Assembly: GCA_019096065.1 (NCBI GenBank)
Contig: JAGUCH010000004.1
Span: 6,758,001 to 6,822,000, forward strand
Reading direction: 5' to 3'
DNA: 64,000 nt
Origin: Paracyclopina nana
Taxonomy: Eukaryota > Arthropoda > Copepoda > Cyclopoida > Cyclopettidae
In this document: piece by piece, positions 47,419 to 59,110 of the stretch
How the letters are laid out: each line of letters starts with the position of its first letter
Position numbering within the stretch: position 1 is the first letter of the stretch
Notes under the pieces: generated by a model
The model's input: the letters and a program-made list of their open reading frames with translations, nothing else
Told to the model about the DNA's origin: nothing
Database searches by the model: none
Translations under genes and position numbers: made by a program

Positions 47419-47481
47419 GCCACTAAGGCTACAAAAACAAGGCAATTGAAGTTAAAATCAAAGGAGCCCAGGTTCAAATCC
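47419..47481 (+). repeat. tRNA-like remnant, copy 2
   Basis: It aligns with copy 1 from CTAAGGCTACAAAAACAAGGCAATTGAAG to the B-box GGTTCAAATCC at 47471-47481. It is more decayed. Two related copies 210 bp apart suggest SINE insertions or local duplication. Confidence 0.3.
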
Positions 47482-48773
47482 CAAGTATTGTATTTTTTCT
47501 GTTTCATTAGCTGGAATTGGGCCATCAAAGCAATAAATTCATTCCACGCAATATCCTAATAATGATCATATTGCAAGTGGACTCTTTTGCTTGGTGAGGT
47601 GATAATTTGCATAGAAATGGATAGTTTATGGAGGCAACAAGCCTTTTTGTGGCTTAATTAATTTTATATGGTACTCTTCCATGCATGCTTAAAAGCATAA
47701 TTTTTTGCCTACCTTGGTTAACAATAAAAGTGTCTTGATCCACGTTCAGGAAAGCACTAGACAAAATGCTTGGCCGGGAAAAGAGAAGAGGAGCTCTTCT
47801 TCTATTTATAGTGCTATATAAGCGCAGTAGTATGGAAGTATATAGCAGTGGGAAAGAATTCTTCCTGCCCTGCTGGAATATGCTGTAGTACAGTAGTAAA
47901 GGCAGCACGCGAAACCAAGATATTTATCATACATTTCTGCCCCTCTTTTTCCGTTTCTTGTCCCCTCTGTTGACCATGATTGTCAACTCCATAAATATTT
48001 TTCTTGTGTTTTTTACTTTAAGAGTCCACCTTATAAAAAGCCATGGCCTGGATGCTTTCACTTGGTAGCTGACTGACATAATTTGCATTTATGCAGTCAA
48101 AATGACTGGTTCTAGCTTTTGTTAACTTGTTTGATGCATCTCTTATTAATGCTTCTCGCTATCAGAGATTGCGTTTTTGTGTAAAAGTATGCAATTTCCA
48201 ATAAATTATCCAATTTCATTTAAAAATGCACTATTTAAAATCTAATTATTTATTTTTAAATAAAAATTCAATATTTCCAATCAAATTATGCATTTTCGAA
48301 TAAAATCATGCACTTTTCAAATAGAACTATGCATTTTAAAATAAAATTTGGATTTTATAAAATATCATAAAATTTCAAAAAATGGGCTAATATAAATAAA
48401 TAAATAAAGTTTGGCCGTTTCATGTACAATCTTGTTATCTCAAATAAAACATAGCAATTTCAAATATGATGGATGAAAAAAAAGTAAATGAAACAATAGG
48501 AAGCTAATCATCATAAATCATATTTTGCAGGCTTAGAAGCACTATGTTTGAAAGGCAGTGAAAAGTAATCTTATTTTAATGAAAAGAAAGTTAATTTCTA
48601 GTAGGAAATTCAGTTGTCAATTCTTTTATCTTTTCAAGTGAATGAGTCGCTTCTATGAAACGTACATCTTTGTGGCCTTGCTGCTTTTCATTTTCACGGC
48701 CCAAAATACGCAATTTTTACGCAACAGTAAGCTATTTTACTGATTGAAAAAGCATCCAGACTTTTTTTTACGC

Positions 48774-50955
48774 AGTTCGTTATTTTAGAGAATTCCCAAT
48801 AAAAGGCAAAGCAGTATGCTAAGTGTGTACTTGGTAAATGCTGTAATTCATGTAAGAATAAATCATTAATTACATCTGTCGCCTTAGGAAGAGATGCTCT
48901 CTTCATTATCGAGATCTGCCAACCTGAGGGCAATGAGAACCACTTTGAGGCCTTTTATTTGAAGGCCAAACAAGGTCATGATGTATTGAATGCATTAAAA
49001 ATTAAGTGCTATGAATCTAAAATTAATTAACATTTCCTGTCCTTTGCTTGATAGCATGCCAAAATAATTTTAATTCTAACTTATTTTTCCAAAATAAAAA
49101 GTGCAAGGCTGATAAATAAGAGAAAAGCCTTTTTTTAAAAACAACCAAATATAATGATGGCTACTCTGAGTATATGTTACTTTTGGTATGAGAAGAGAAT
49201 GTGTTTTGGGGGGCAATTTGCCCCAGTGTGAATTGAGAGGACCAAGTTCATTCATCAATTGTAGATCCTCCTAATGAACCAACAACTTGGGTCATGATGA
49301 CAATGTTTATTTGGTACCATCATCGACAAAATTTAGGTTAGCTACTAGGAGTTGCAGCCCAGGGCTTTCACAAAATGCCCACAGCAATAATATATAATCT
49401 GGGAAAGAGAAGAGTAATAATAGGAGGAGTACACTCACAACAACAACAACTCTTTTGACAATTGAGTTAGCCTGGTTGTTATATCATTTGTCACCCAAAA
49501 AAAGAAGAGGGGATAAAGTTGCAACCTTATAAACCCTAATTCTTTTAGTGCTAAAAATTTTTCATAGCAACTGCAGTAGTTGTTCTATTTTTTGCTACAA
49601 TCCTGCCTTTCTCTTCTTCTTATTCTTGCAAGGCAAAAAAACATGTGACAAAGGGCATAAAAACAAACACCTCACACTTCTTCACCTCTCTGAAAACAAG
49701 TCAGCAGCACATCAATAAACCCCATAATAAAGTCTCATTTGGCATTGGGAGCGAGTGAATTGACTTTGAAGAGTAGCGTATGCTTTGGTGGTATTGGCAA
49801 TTCCTTGGCCAACAAATAGGGGAACTAATGACATTCTCAAATGGATAGTAATAGTTGACCTCGGAGTTCGTTATTTCAGAGAATTCCCAATAAAAGGCAA
49901 AGCAGTATGCTTAGTGTGTACTTGGTAAATGCTGTAATTCATGTGAGAATACATCATTAATTACATCTGCCGCCTTAGGAAGAGATGCTCTCTTCATTAT
50001 CGAGATCTGCCAACCTGTGGGCAATGAGAACCACTTTGAGGCCTTTTATTTGAAGGCCAAACAAGGTCATGATGTATTGAATGCATTAAAAATTAAGTGC
50101 TATGAATCTAAAATTAATTAACATTTCCTGTCCTTTGCTTGATAGCATGCCAAAATAATTTTAATTCTAACTTATTTTTCCAAAATAAAAAGTGCAAGGC
50201 TGATAAATAAGAGAAAAGCCTTTTTTTAAAAACAACCAAATATAATGATGGCTACTCTGAGTATATGTTACTTTTGGTATGAGAAGAGAATGTGTTTTGG
50301 GGGGCAATTTGCCCCAGTGTGAATTGAGAGGACCAAGTTCATTCATCAATTGTAGATCCTCCTAATGAACCAACAACTTGGGTCATGATGACAATGTTTA
50401 TTTGGTACCATCATCGACAAAATTTAGGTTAGCTACTAGGAGTTGCAGCCCAGGGCTTTCACAAAATGCCCACAGCAATAATATATAATCTGGGATAGAG
50501 AAGAGTAATAATAGGAGGAGTACACTCACAACAACAACAACTCTTTTGACAATTGAGTTAGCCTGGTTGTTATATCATTTGTCACCCAAAAAAAGAAGAG
50601 GGGATAAAGTTGCAACCTTATAAACCCTAATTCTTTTAGTGCTAAAAATTTGTCATAGCAACTGCAGTAGTTGTTCTATTTTTTGCTACAATCCTGCCTT
50701 TCTCTTCTTCTTATTCTTGCAAGGCAAAAAAACATGTGACAAAGGGCATAAAAACAAACACCTCACACTTCTTCACCTCTCTGAAAACAAGTCAGCAGCA
50801 CATCAATAAACCCCATAATAAAGTCTCATTTGGCATTGGGAGCGAGTGAATTGACTTTGAAGAGTAGCCTATGCTTTGGTGGTATTGTCAATTCCTTGGC
50901 CAACAAATAGGGGAACTAATGACATTCTCAAATGGATAGTAATAGTTGACCTCGG
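48774..50955. repeat. Recent 1,091-bp tandem duplication
   Basis: Copies are 48774-49864 and 49865-50955, starting at AGTTCGTTATTT and ending at TTGACCTCGG. Only about ten base differences were seen and no indels, so identity is about 99%. No coding exon is evident inside; identical 60-codon minus-strand frames in both copies look fortuitous. Confidence 0.95.
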
Positions 50956-51273
50956 AGAGCAAAAGGCCAACTGCCAACAATGCAATGCTCAAGTTGAGCA
51001 ATAAATATCCACACCCTTTGAGCCAAGTCTCCAGTTGTTATCTTTTAGCAGATTCAGAACACTGTGAATCATTGTGTGCTTCTTGTGAGATTAGCCACCC
51101 CTTTTTGTGCTCTTACATATTGTCAATCAGCTAGATTTATGTAGGCCACAACTCAGACATATATTATGCTCAAGAAGGGGGATGCTTTCTCATTATGGAA
51201 TTTTCCCATACAGATGTTCATAGGTATAAAGACAGTCATCCGGATTGCGATATTGCAATTGTCGACATGGGAA

Positions 51274-51440
51274 GGTTTTCAGCGATTGTTGACGGGATCC
51301 ATCTCAAGAGTCTGGCCTTAATTCCAATTTAGTTTCATTCTTCCTCATTGTTGGAGAAATGAAAAGTTCTGGCCAGCCTTTTGCACAAGACTTTGCCACT
51401 CTTGATGACTTTCTCCTGAATCAAATTAAAGCCTGCCTCA
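51274..51440 (-). pseudogene. Duplicated fragment of the K2P terminal exon
   Basis: This DNA resembles 51688-51850, covering the end of the second channel gene and its 3' flank. The translated part FNLIQEKVIKSGKVLCKRLART...EEE parallels [22 protein letters not shown]...DEE of the intact exon. Upstream of FNL the coding match dissolves, and the rest of TM4 and pore 2 is missing, so it is a relic and cannot make a channel by itself. Confidence 0.7.
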
Positions 51441-51749
51441 ACTATAGGGTCACATGCACTATAGATCCGGATCTCTGTTTTCTTAAGGATCACTGTTGTC
51501 GGCATTTTAGATTGCGCTCCTGAAATTGCCCTCAAGTCATGCAAGGTATAGCAAATCTGTGGACGACACTGAAAAGTTCAAAGTGTTGAGCATTTTTCAT
51601 TTATCTTCGCATATTTCGAAGCTGACTAGCTGACGTTTAACGACTTTGACGCGTACACGGCTCTTGAAAGATTGGCCAATTGAGCTAAGGTTTCCAGTTT
51701 TTGTTCAAGGGATCCGTGGCCAGAGTTTGGCCTTAGTGCCAATTTATGT

Positions 51750-54700
51750 TCACTCTTCATCCATGTTTGGGTTGTGAGAAGTTCTGGCCAGCCTTCTGCC
51801 CAAGGATCGCACACCCTTGACGACTTTCTCCTGCATCAAATTAAAGCACATGGCAATTAGGGCCATGCCTATCAAGATGTAGGCTGAGCACAGCACAAAC
51901 TTGGTGTTCACAGGCGCGACTTTTGACAACTCGGGTCCACTAGAAATGGCATCACCAGGGACCATGTCTCCAAAGCCAATGGTACTGAGGGTAATAAAGC
52001 AAAAGTAGGATCCATCGAGGTAGCCCCAGCCTTCCCACTCGGAGAAAAGCAAAGCTCCGCCTGAAAGCAGAATTGAGAAGAGCCAATGAAAAGCAATAGC
52101 TTGTAATTGACTAATTAATTTGTCAAGTAGATCACTGAGGCAACTTTCTATAATTAAAACCATAAAAATAGTATTTGGTCAGTTTGATGTAAGAATTGCA
52201 AATTTCAGTTTGCTTTTAGGATTAAATCATTAATAACTGTTGAGTAAAGATTAAATAAGTTATTTAAATATGTGAAAAATGTCAAGTTTGCAATTATATT
52301 GTCAATGCTGAAAGCTTGCTTAGCTAGTGACTTTGCTCACCTACAACATAGGCAACCATGACAAGTAAACAAAGGCTAATAGGTACTGTGACATCCTCAA
52401 GGTTCACAATTCGGCTGCTGGAGCTGTTGGAGCTGTTGTGGCCTCCCGGACCCACAACAATTCGAGGCTGGTCATCAGAGTACTCTGAGCTGGGCAAGTT
52501 TCCTGAATGAATGCTGGATGTGGACTCCTCCACGTTGCCATTGAGTGCATTGAGGCCATGGATGTGGTGGGGCAAGTAGTGAATTCTGTAGGCTTCAGGC
52601 TTCTTGAGAATGCCACTGGGCACTTTGTCTGAGAGGGGCTTTGGCCCACGTTGGCACTTGCACAGCCTCGAATATGTCCATTTGAAGCTCTTGGCCATGA
52701 TGTCACCAATGTTGGAGAGGTAGAGAAGGAAGAGAGGAATGCCAACTATGGCGTAGAAAATGGTCACCAGTTTCCCCACTGGGGTAATGGGGACAATATG
52801 CCCATAGCCTGAAATCATACTTTTCAACATGTTGCTGAGCTCTGCTATAATGAACTTTTTTCCTTCAAGGCTGCCAACTTTTGAGGGTGAATATCATTAG
52901 CAAGATGCCGAGAAGCACCACAGTTCCAGAGTTTTTCAATAAAACTTTGTGGACAGATGATGATGTGAGCTTGAACTTGGCATTTATGGAAGTTTTACTG
53001 AGGGGTTTGCTTGAACATTGATTTAAAGCCGCTTTCCAACTTTGATGGCATAATGCATTTGCTGAAAATTGAGGGGCATCTTGAAAATTGTTTGGTGATG
53101 CTATCATGGTGTAAAATCTGTATTTAAAGAAAAAAAGGCTTCATTTGTAGAATTAGAGTTTCATTCTAAGTAGGTTTGAAGTTTCATTCTTATAAAAAAC
53201 AATGCTTAAATCTAAAAGCTTCATTTGAAGTAAAAAGTTTCATTTGAAGAAGAAAAGCGTCATTTGAAATATGAAGCTTCATTTAAAATAAAAAGCTTCA
53301 TTTAAAGAAAAAAAAGCTTAATTTGATGTCAAAACTTTTGAAGGAACACGCTTAATTTGTGGGGAAAAGCTTCTATTGAAATGTAACGGGTTCATATTTC
53401 ATTTGAAGAAAAAGCTTCATTTGAAGAAAAAAACTTCATTTGACGTAAAAAGCTTGATTTATAGAAAAAAAGCTTCATTTGAAGTAAAAAAAGCTTCATT
53501 TGAAGTAAAAAAAGCTTTATTTGAAATAAAAAGCTTTATTTGAAATAAAAAGCTTTATTTGAAATAAAAAGCTTCATTTGAAGAAAAAAAAGCTTCATTT
53601 GAAATAAAAAGCTTTATTTGAAATAAAAAGCTTCAATTGAAGGAAAAAGCTAAATTTGAATATGATAGCTTCAATTCATTTTGATAGCTTCTATTCAATA
53701 TGATAGCTTCAATTCAATTCAGTAGCTTCATTTCAGTAAGAGATTATTTCTATTCAATAGCTTCATTTTAAAAAATAGCTTCATTTCAAGGAAACATTTT
53801 CATTTCCTTGAAATTGCTCGAAATTTATGAAAAAGCTTTAAAAAAACTTCATTTGAAGGAAGAAGCTTTATTTGAAGGAAAAAGCTTCATTTGAAGAAAA
53901 AAGCTTCAATTTGAAGAAGAAAAGTATTATTTGAAACAAAAGCTTCATTTGATGAAGAAAAGCATTGTTTGAAATAAAAGCTTCATTATGAAAAAAAGCT
54001 TCATTTTGAAAAAAAGCTTCATTTGATGAAGAAAAGCATTGTTTGAAATAAAAGCTTCATAATGAAAAAAGCTTCATTTAAAAAAAAAGCTTCATTTGAA
54101 AAAAAGCTTCATTTGAAAAAAAGCTTCATTTGAAGTTAATTGATTCATTTGAAGTTAATTGATTCATTTGAAGTTAATTGATTCATTTGAAGAAAAAAGC
54201 TCTATTTGAAGAAAAAAAGCTTCATTTGAGTTCATTTGAAGAAAAAGCTATGTTTGAGGGAACACGCTTGATTGAATAGAAAAGGCTTCAATTCAAGTAA
54301 AAGCTTCATATGAATATGACGGCTTATATTCAATGCAATAGCTTCATTTCAATGAAGAAGCTTTTTGCAATACCTTGATATTTATAAAACTGCTTAATAA
54401 AGCTTCGTTTGAACATAATTGCTTTGTTTGAGTGTGGCTTGAATGAATCGAAGAGATTCTTTAGAACGAACAAGCTTCATTCGAAGTAAAAGGCTTCATT
54501 TGAAGTACAAAGCCGAAAAATCCGTCTGACAAAGGCTCAAATCGTAGCTAGGTCAAGGCCTCGGCGCTAGCACTATGAGCTATCTAGCATCCTTAATTAC
54601 CTATGGTAGTGATCACAGTGATTGAGTAGAGCAGGGCGCCAGTGAAGGTCCACTTTTCGGGCGGGTTGTCCGCGCCGTCGTAGCCCCGGTGAGCCTCCCT

Positions 54701-55051
54701 GATGATCCTCTGCTGGTACTGCTGAATGAGTTGCGACACTTGCTCCGTCCAATTGAGCGGGTGGAGCGTGTTGAGCTCGAGCGTGATGCTCCACATTTGG
54801 GCCACCGTCTGGGCCCTGTAGTCACCCACTCTGAAGCGGATGTCCAGCTCGGCGGGGCCCTCCAGCTGCTGGAACATGACAGCCCCAACCATGAGGTAGG
54901 CGATGACCACCACACAGATGCCGACCTTGCTGAACACAAAGGCCACTGTGGCCCTTATGCCGTCCTTGATCCGCTTCTTCCATGGCCGTTTTCGTCGCGG
55001 TGGGCTCGAGATCGAGCGGAGCGACTCCAACTCCACCAACTCCTCATGCAT
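51750..55051 (-). CDS. KCNK-like: Two-pore-domain potassium channel (second of two)
   Basis: Three exons: 54601-55051, 52341-52808 and 51750-52060, with continuous phase and 409 residues. TM1 ([22 protein letters not shown]) is followed by a cap, pore 1 TTIGYGHIVP, TM2 ([20 protein letters not shown]), a long cytosolic loop with a Ser/Asn/Gly-rich stretch, TM3, pore 2 [12 protein letters not shown] and TM4 ([19 protein letters not shown]). Both selectivity filters are canonical. Intron 1 (1.8 kb) splits the first filter glycine codon, is far longer than other introns here and is filled by a minisatellite. The start is the first ATG after an in-frame stop; an upstream exon cannot be excluded. 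Exon 1 is unusually GC-rich for the window. Confidence 0.92.
53180..54500. repeat. Minisatellite of AAAAAGCTTCATTTGAAG units in a channel intron
   Basis: More than 50 units of about 17-22 nt with the palindromic core CTTCATTTGAAG and a preceding AAGCTT. It fills most of intron 1 of the second K2P gene. Units drift (GCTTTATTTGAAAT, GATTCATTTGAAGTTAATT), and three 20-nt GTTAATTGATTCATTTGAA copies sit together near 54.13-54.19 kb. Confidence 0.9.
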
Positions 55052-56546
55052 GATGCCGCCACACAGGTCACCATGTTGGCAGTGACCACCACCATGAATC
55101 ACGAGAAGTCATGCCAGGCTGATCTCGAGGTAGTTGCTGCAAATGTCGGCCTTCGTCGCTCAAAAAGCCACTTCACACTGACGTGACGGCTGCTTTCACC
55201 TGTGAGACAAGCTAGAGCTGCTCAAGCTCTCCTATATAACAGCTATGGAGTAGGTCCCAAGGCTGCTGAAGGAAGGCCGAGCCTTGACGATTACATCATC
55301 GAGAGGTGATTTTGCCCTTTTAGGATAGAATGCTGGATTATTCGAGCATATATAGGCTGATCTTGATCATGTATGTGCTAAAATTGGTTTTAGGGAAATT
55401 CAAATACCTTTTGCGTATGAAAAAAGATCTGATTTTTAGATAATGATCTACTGTGAAAAGTCCGCTGTGTGACATGTCCAGATAAACCAAGTCTGGTTAA
55501 AAAAGATCTGGTACTAAGAGTCCGCTCATTTAAAGACCGTGATAATCAGCTCCGCAAATCTCAGGTAATCCTCAAATACATATGGATAGTCTTTTTCTTT
55601 AGAAGGTTTGGTGAGTTCAATTTTAAAAGTTAGAATTTTTCTTGAATGAAGTGACAGGCTGTTGCCGTTATGGATAATGGCCTGCATTAGCAAGCTGTGA
55701 TCGTTGCAACTTTGTGTGAAATCACTTCTTTTATGACACCTTTGAGCGCAGGCCGGCAAAGTTGTATGCTCTCACCCCGTCAAGATCTTATAAAGAAGTG
55801 AAAACCTGTCATTCTGGCTCACATTTCAAATTTGAAAAGTCAACAGCTCCCATGGGACCTTTTTTCACAGCTGCTCTCCTCCTGCCATAAATGGTTTGAT
55901 TCAAGAATGGGGGGAACAAGACTGAGAGAAGCAAGCTAGCTTTTCCTCAAAATGACCCCATTTGTGTGAAAAGAAAGCCACTTAAAGCTAAAAAACGATC
56001 ATTTTCCACCCAAGAAGTGGAGAAGAAGCTTTCTAAATTTCCTTTTTTTCTTACTGTGTGACGCAGTCAATTAGAATAGCCTATTCTAGTATGAAAACAT
56101 TGAGCTATTCTCTTACATACTACAGCATAGTAGTGGGAGAATTCTCTTGATCTTGTAAAATGGGTGAAATCGATTTTCCTCTTATTGAATGATGGGCTAA
56201 CTTTTGTGATTCAATAGGCAGGGAAAAAAGTTGATCATGATCACTGCATCTGGTCTAAATTCTTGTGAAATGGGAGGGCTTTGAAATGCCCATAAAACTG
56301 AGATTTGCATTAAACTTGCTTTTATTGGCAATGCACTTTCTTCTTCTCTTCTTTGTTGCAATTTTTTATAGGCGTACTTATAGCAGGGGTTAAAAGCTAG
56401 CAGTAGTTGTAGTAGTGTTTATGCTCTCTGAGGCAAATGTCTGCATTTCATCAAGTTCTCTCTCTGCTTTTCAACTGCTGCTGCTGCTGCTGTGGATTAT
56501 GAACCACAAAAAGAAATAAACTTTGCTACATTTTGTTTATTTTCAG
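55052..56546. other. 5' flank of the second K2P gene and intergenic space
   Basis: No gene is supported. A CTG run occurs near 56480. TATATA-like words at 55233 and 55350 could serve the channel promoter on minus. Open frames of up to 77 codons have no family features. Confidence 0.45.
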
Positions 56547-56862
56547 TCTCAAGAATCTGTTTGCTTTTCATTCACAGCTTTCAGGGAGGAAAAATCCTTT
56601 GTGTGTTTGAAGAATCCGTCATTCTGGGTGTGCAAATGCAAATTTCAAAGTAATTTCCACTTGAATGGGCATTACCTCAAAAATGAGTTGGGTAAATCAC
56701 AGCTTCTTTTCTGCAGTAACGCCTTCATGTTTCCAGAGCTACCAGATTGGACTAAATTAGTTTGCCTTCTGAACTGGCAGATCGCTTACAAATGCAATTG
56801 TTATTCTGTTAGAAGCACATGGATGCCTCTCTTTTTGTCACCATTCAAATCGATCAAATAAA
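56547..56862 (+). CDS. Possible exon(s) of an unrecognised gene
   Basis: A good acceptor (TTTATTTTCAG) precedes an open frame starting SQESVCFSFTAFREEK that reaches a GGTAAATC donor at 56692. A second acceptor (TTTCCAG at 56736) could continue it in phase to a TAA at about 56862. The 45-nt intron this implies is shorter than others here. The Cys/Phe-rich sequence matches no family I recognise. It may be an upstream part of the gene at 57446-58201, but the phases do not join directly. Confidence 0.25.
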
Positions 56863-57445
56863 AAATTTGTGGAGCTCGTTCCAACTTTTCTTTTGGCTGA
56901 GAAAGTCTACAAATCCAGATTCATGATCAAAACTGTAATAAATCACGCGAAAAGCAGTCGCATTTTGTCGCTGTTCAGCCACTCTCGGCAAAAATGAAAG
57001 CCTGGGGTGATCATTAGTTTTCTTTGAAAACCTTAAGAATGAGCTTTTTCTGCACTGAATCAGAAGCTGTAGGCTAGTATTTTAAACTGCATCCAGATGG
57101 CGCATCAACCTGCAACTTTCTATTAATGTTAGAAAAAGCGACATCTTTCAAAAAGTTTGTCAAACAAAGGAAGTAGAAATTCGTGAAATTTCTTGATAAA
57201 TGAAGGAGGCTGCAAACCTTACGCTTTTATTTGGCTTTTTTAGTTTCCTTTTGGCTGCGTTACATTTACGCAGACTTGCGACTTTACATCAAGTTGTACA
57301 AGTAAACAAAGACTAATAGCAAAAGTGACTGACAGAACGACAAGCGTTTCAATCTTCATTGGAATAGAAAATACGCTATGCAAATGAATCAGGTGATTAG
57401 AGGAGGTTGCTCTCCTTTCTCAAAAGTATTTCTTTTTCTTTTCAG

Positions 57446-58201
57446 CTTCTGGGCTGTTTTCTGACTGATGTCAGCCGAACTTTGGCTGATTCAGGGCAAC
57501 GCGAAAAGTTCAAGAAATCTGCTCATTTCTTCATTTGTCCCAATTATGGCACTAATTGTCCTTGCTTCCAAGACAAGTCTATCCAATGTGAAGAAGAGGG
57601 CATTTTATCCAATAAATTTGAGGAGCTATCAGCCATGACATTGACATCATCCATGGCAAAGCCAGACTCCTCAGAAAATATTTCTGATAAAGATCCGTTA
57701 CAAGTGGCTGAGGTGAACAGCTTTAGTCCTTTCAAGCCAGCTTCATTAGCTTAGCTATTTTTTCAGGCCATGCTTAACCATTTGTATAATGTAGCTGAAT
57801 CCGTGGGAGAAATGGAGGTGAAAAGTCTGCTTCGGTCTTGCTTACAAATGCTCATTGACAGCCAATTTGAAGATGAGCAACCAATGTCAAGCTCCGTCGG
57901 AATTCAAGCTGGCATGAGCTGGAATCCGGTCAAACTGCAATTGTCAGTCATACTTGAAAACCATGAATTTTTCGTGATATAGCAACTCTTTTTGTTCTGT
58001 TGTAGGGTATCACGTGGTCAATTGTCTTGCAATTCAGCTAGGAGTAATGGAATGTTTTATGGTCATCCGGTCATACTTAATGAAGATGATTTCAGGCTTA
58101 TTCCAACCAGAATTATCGATACCTCGTACATGTGCCAAGATCCCAGGCTGTTCAATAGTTTTACCAACTGGAGAAACTCGAGCATGTTAATGATCGATTA
58201 A
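57446..58201 (+). CDS. Unrecognised multi-exon protein, 3' part
   Basis: Three exons (57446-57712, 57767-57942 and 58006-58201) each have acceptable splice sites (TTTTCAG, TTTTTTCAG and TTGTAG acceptors; GAG|GTGAAC and ATT|GTCAGT donors), and phase is preserved through to a TAA. The translated portion is about 212 residues. It begins LLGCFLTDVSRTLADSGQRE with a Cys-rich segment (FFICPNYGTNCPCF), then an acidic Ser-rich stretch, a helical part (LNHLYNVAESVGEMEVKSLL) and an end rich in Arg/Asn (DTSYMCQDPRLFNSFTNW). The start of the gene lies further upstream and is not resolved. No function is proposed. Confidence 0.45.
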
Positions 58202-58509
58202 AAAGGATATCCTAAGTTCAAAAGTTTAAGCATATACAAAGGATAATCCCTACAAAGCGTATGGATAAACATGTTTGTAAATGTACATTAATTAAAGGTT
58301 TGAATTATAAGGCTCAAAACGCTAATATCTGTTAATGGCATTTTTAAAAAATAAGTGGCTACTTAATAACCTACGTACGTAAAGCAGCCACACGTGATCA
58401 TTTGTTATTGTTTACATTTTCAAATACGGGAATTTGCGCGAGCGTGAAACTTTAATTGCATTCTCGTCAAAACGAATGGGCGAATTAAGAGCGCTGACAA
58501 GGTTGATAA

Positions 58510-59088
58510 ATGGTGGAAAACAAGGTTGAACAGCCTTTGTGGCCCTCGGATCGTAAAGTTCCTCCCATCGAAAGAAGCCTGGATTTGGGTCTCCCGTACA
58601 AGTCGGTTGAGGAGCGGTACTATTCAAAGTTTTATCACGTGAGTGAGGAAGACGGCCAAGACCAAGTTGTTTTGGTGCATTCCAATAGAGTGTGTCTAGT
58701 CTCACTAGCTCCGCGGCATCCAGTGGTTAAAGAGAAAAAAGCCATCAAAGCACTGAATTTCGACGTATCGAAAAACGTCAATCGGTTGAACAACAAAGTG
58801 AGCGGCAAGGGGAAGAAAGGCGGTCAAGGATTGGATGAGAGGTCCATTTTGTGCATTATCGAGTGTGAGGATGGGCAACAGTATCCTGTGAAAAGTTGCA
58901 TTCGAGGCAAATTGGTTGGACTCAACCAGAGAGTCGTGGAAAATCCGAGTATCATCCTTGAGAAATCTTGCGGTGAGAGCCACTTGGCCATCATTCTTAC
59001 CAAGATTCCTGATGGCATTGCTGAACTCAAGGCACGATTGCTAAGCGAAGAAGATTACAAGAAAAAGATTGAATCTATGACTACTTAA
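58510..59088 (+). CDS. ABITRAM: ABITRAM (FAM206A/Simiate) protein
   Basis: A single exon of 192 residues. Diagnostic parts are SVEERYYSKFYHV near the N-terminus, VLVHSNRVCLVSLAPRHP and, in the second half, CIIECEDGQQYPVKSCIRGKLVGLN followed by GESHLAIILTKIPDGI. The fold resembles the lipoyl-like/GCVH family. In mammals the protein is reported to bind actin and localise to nuclear speckles. It is the first gene of a tight + strand series: NSUN5 starts 22 nt after the stop, with no AATAAA between and only a weak GTCAG acceptor in the gap. Confidence 0.9.
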   Translation: MVENKVEQPLWPSDRKVPPIERSLDLGLPYKSVEERYYSKFYHVSEEDGQDQVVLVHSNRVCLVSLAPRHPVVKEKKAIKALNFDVSKNVNRLNNKVSGKGKKGGQGLDERSILCIIECEDGQQYPVKSCIRGKLVGLNQRVVENPSIILEKSCGESHLAIILTKIPDGIAELKARLLSEEDYKKKIESMTT

Positions 59089-59110
59089 ACGTCAGGAATC
59101 ATTCAAAAAT

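Larger units (their letters stand above)
41925..51273. other. Large intergenic region between the two K2P genes
   Basis: About 9.3 kb without a supportable gene; the longest open frames are about 100 codons and show no family signature. It holds an inverted repeat at 43.4-43.96 kb, two tRNA-like remnants near 47.2 and 47.45 kb, and the 1,091-bp tandem duplication at 48.77-50.96 kb. TATAA-rich stretches near 47.82 kb could belong to the 5' region of the first channel. Confidence 0.55.

Noticed and set aside
49076-50349. Identical 60-codon minus frames in both copies of the duplication
   Set aside because: Identity follows from the recent duplication; no start context, domain or splice support.
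54689-55186. 165-codon + strand frame opposite K2P exon 1
   Set aside because: Lies antisense to a GC-rich channel exon and has no family features.
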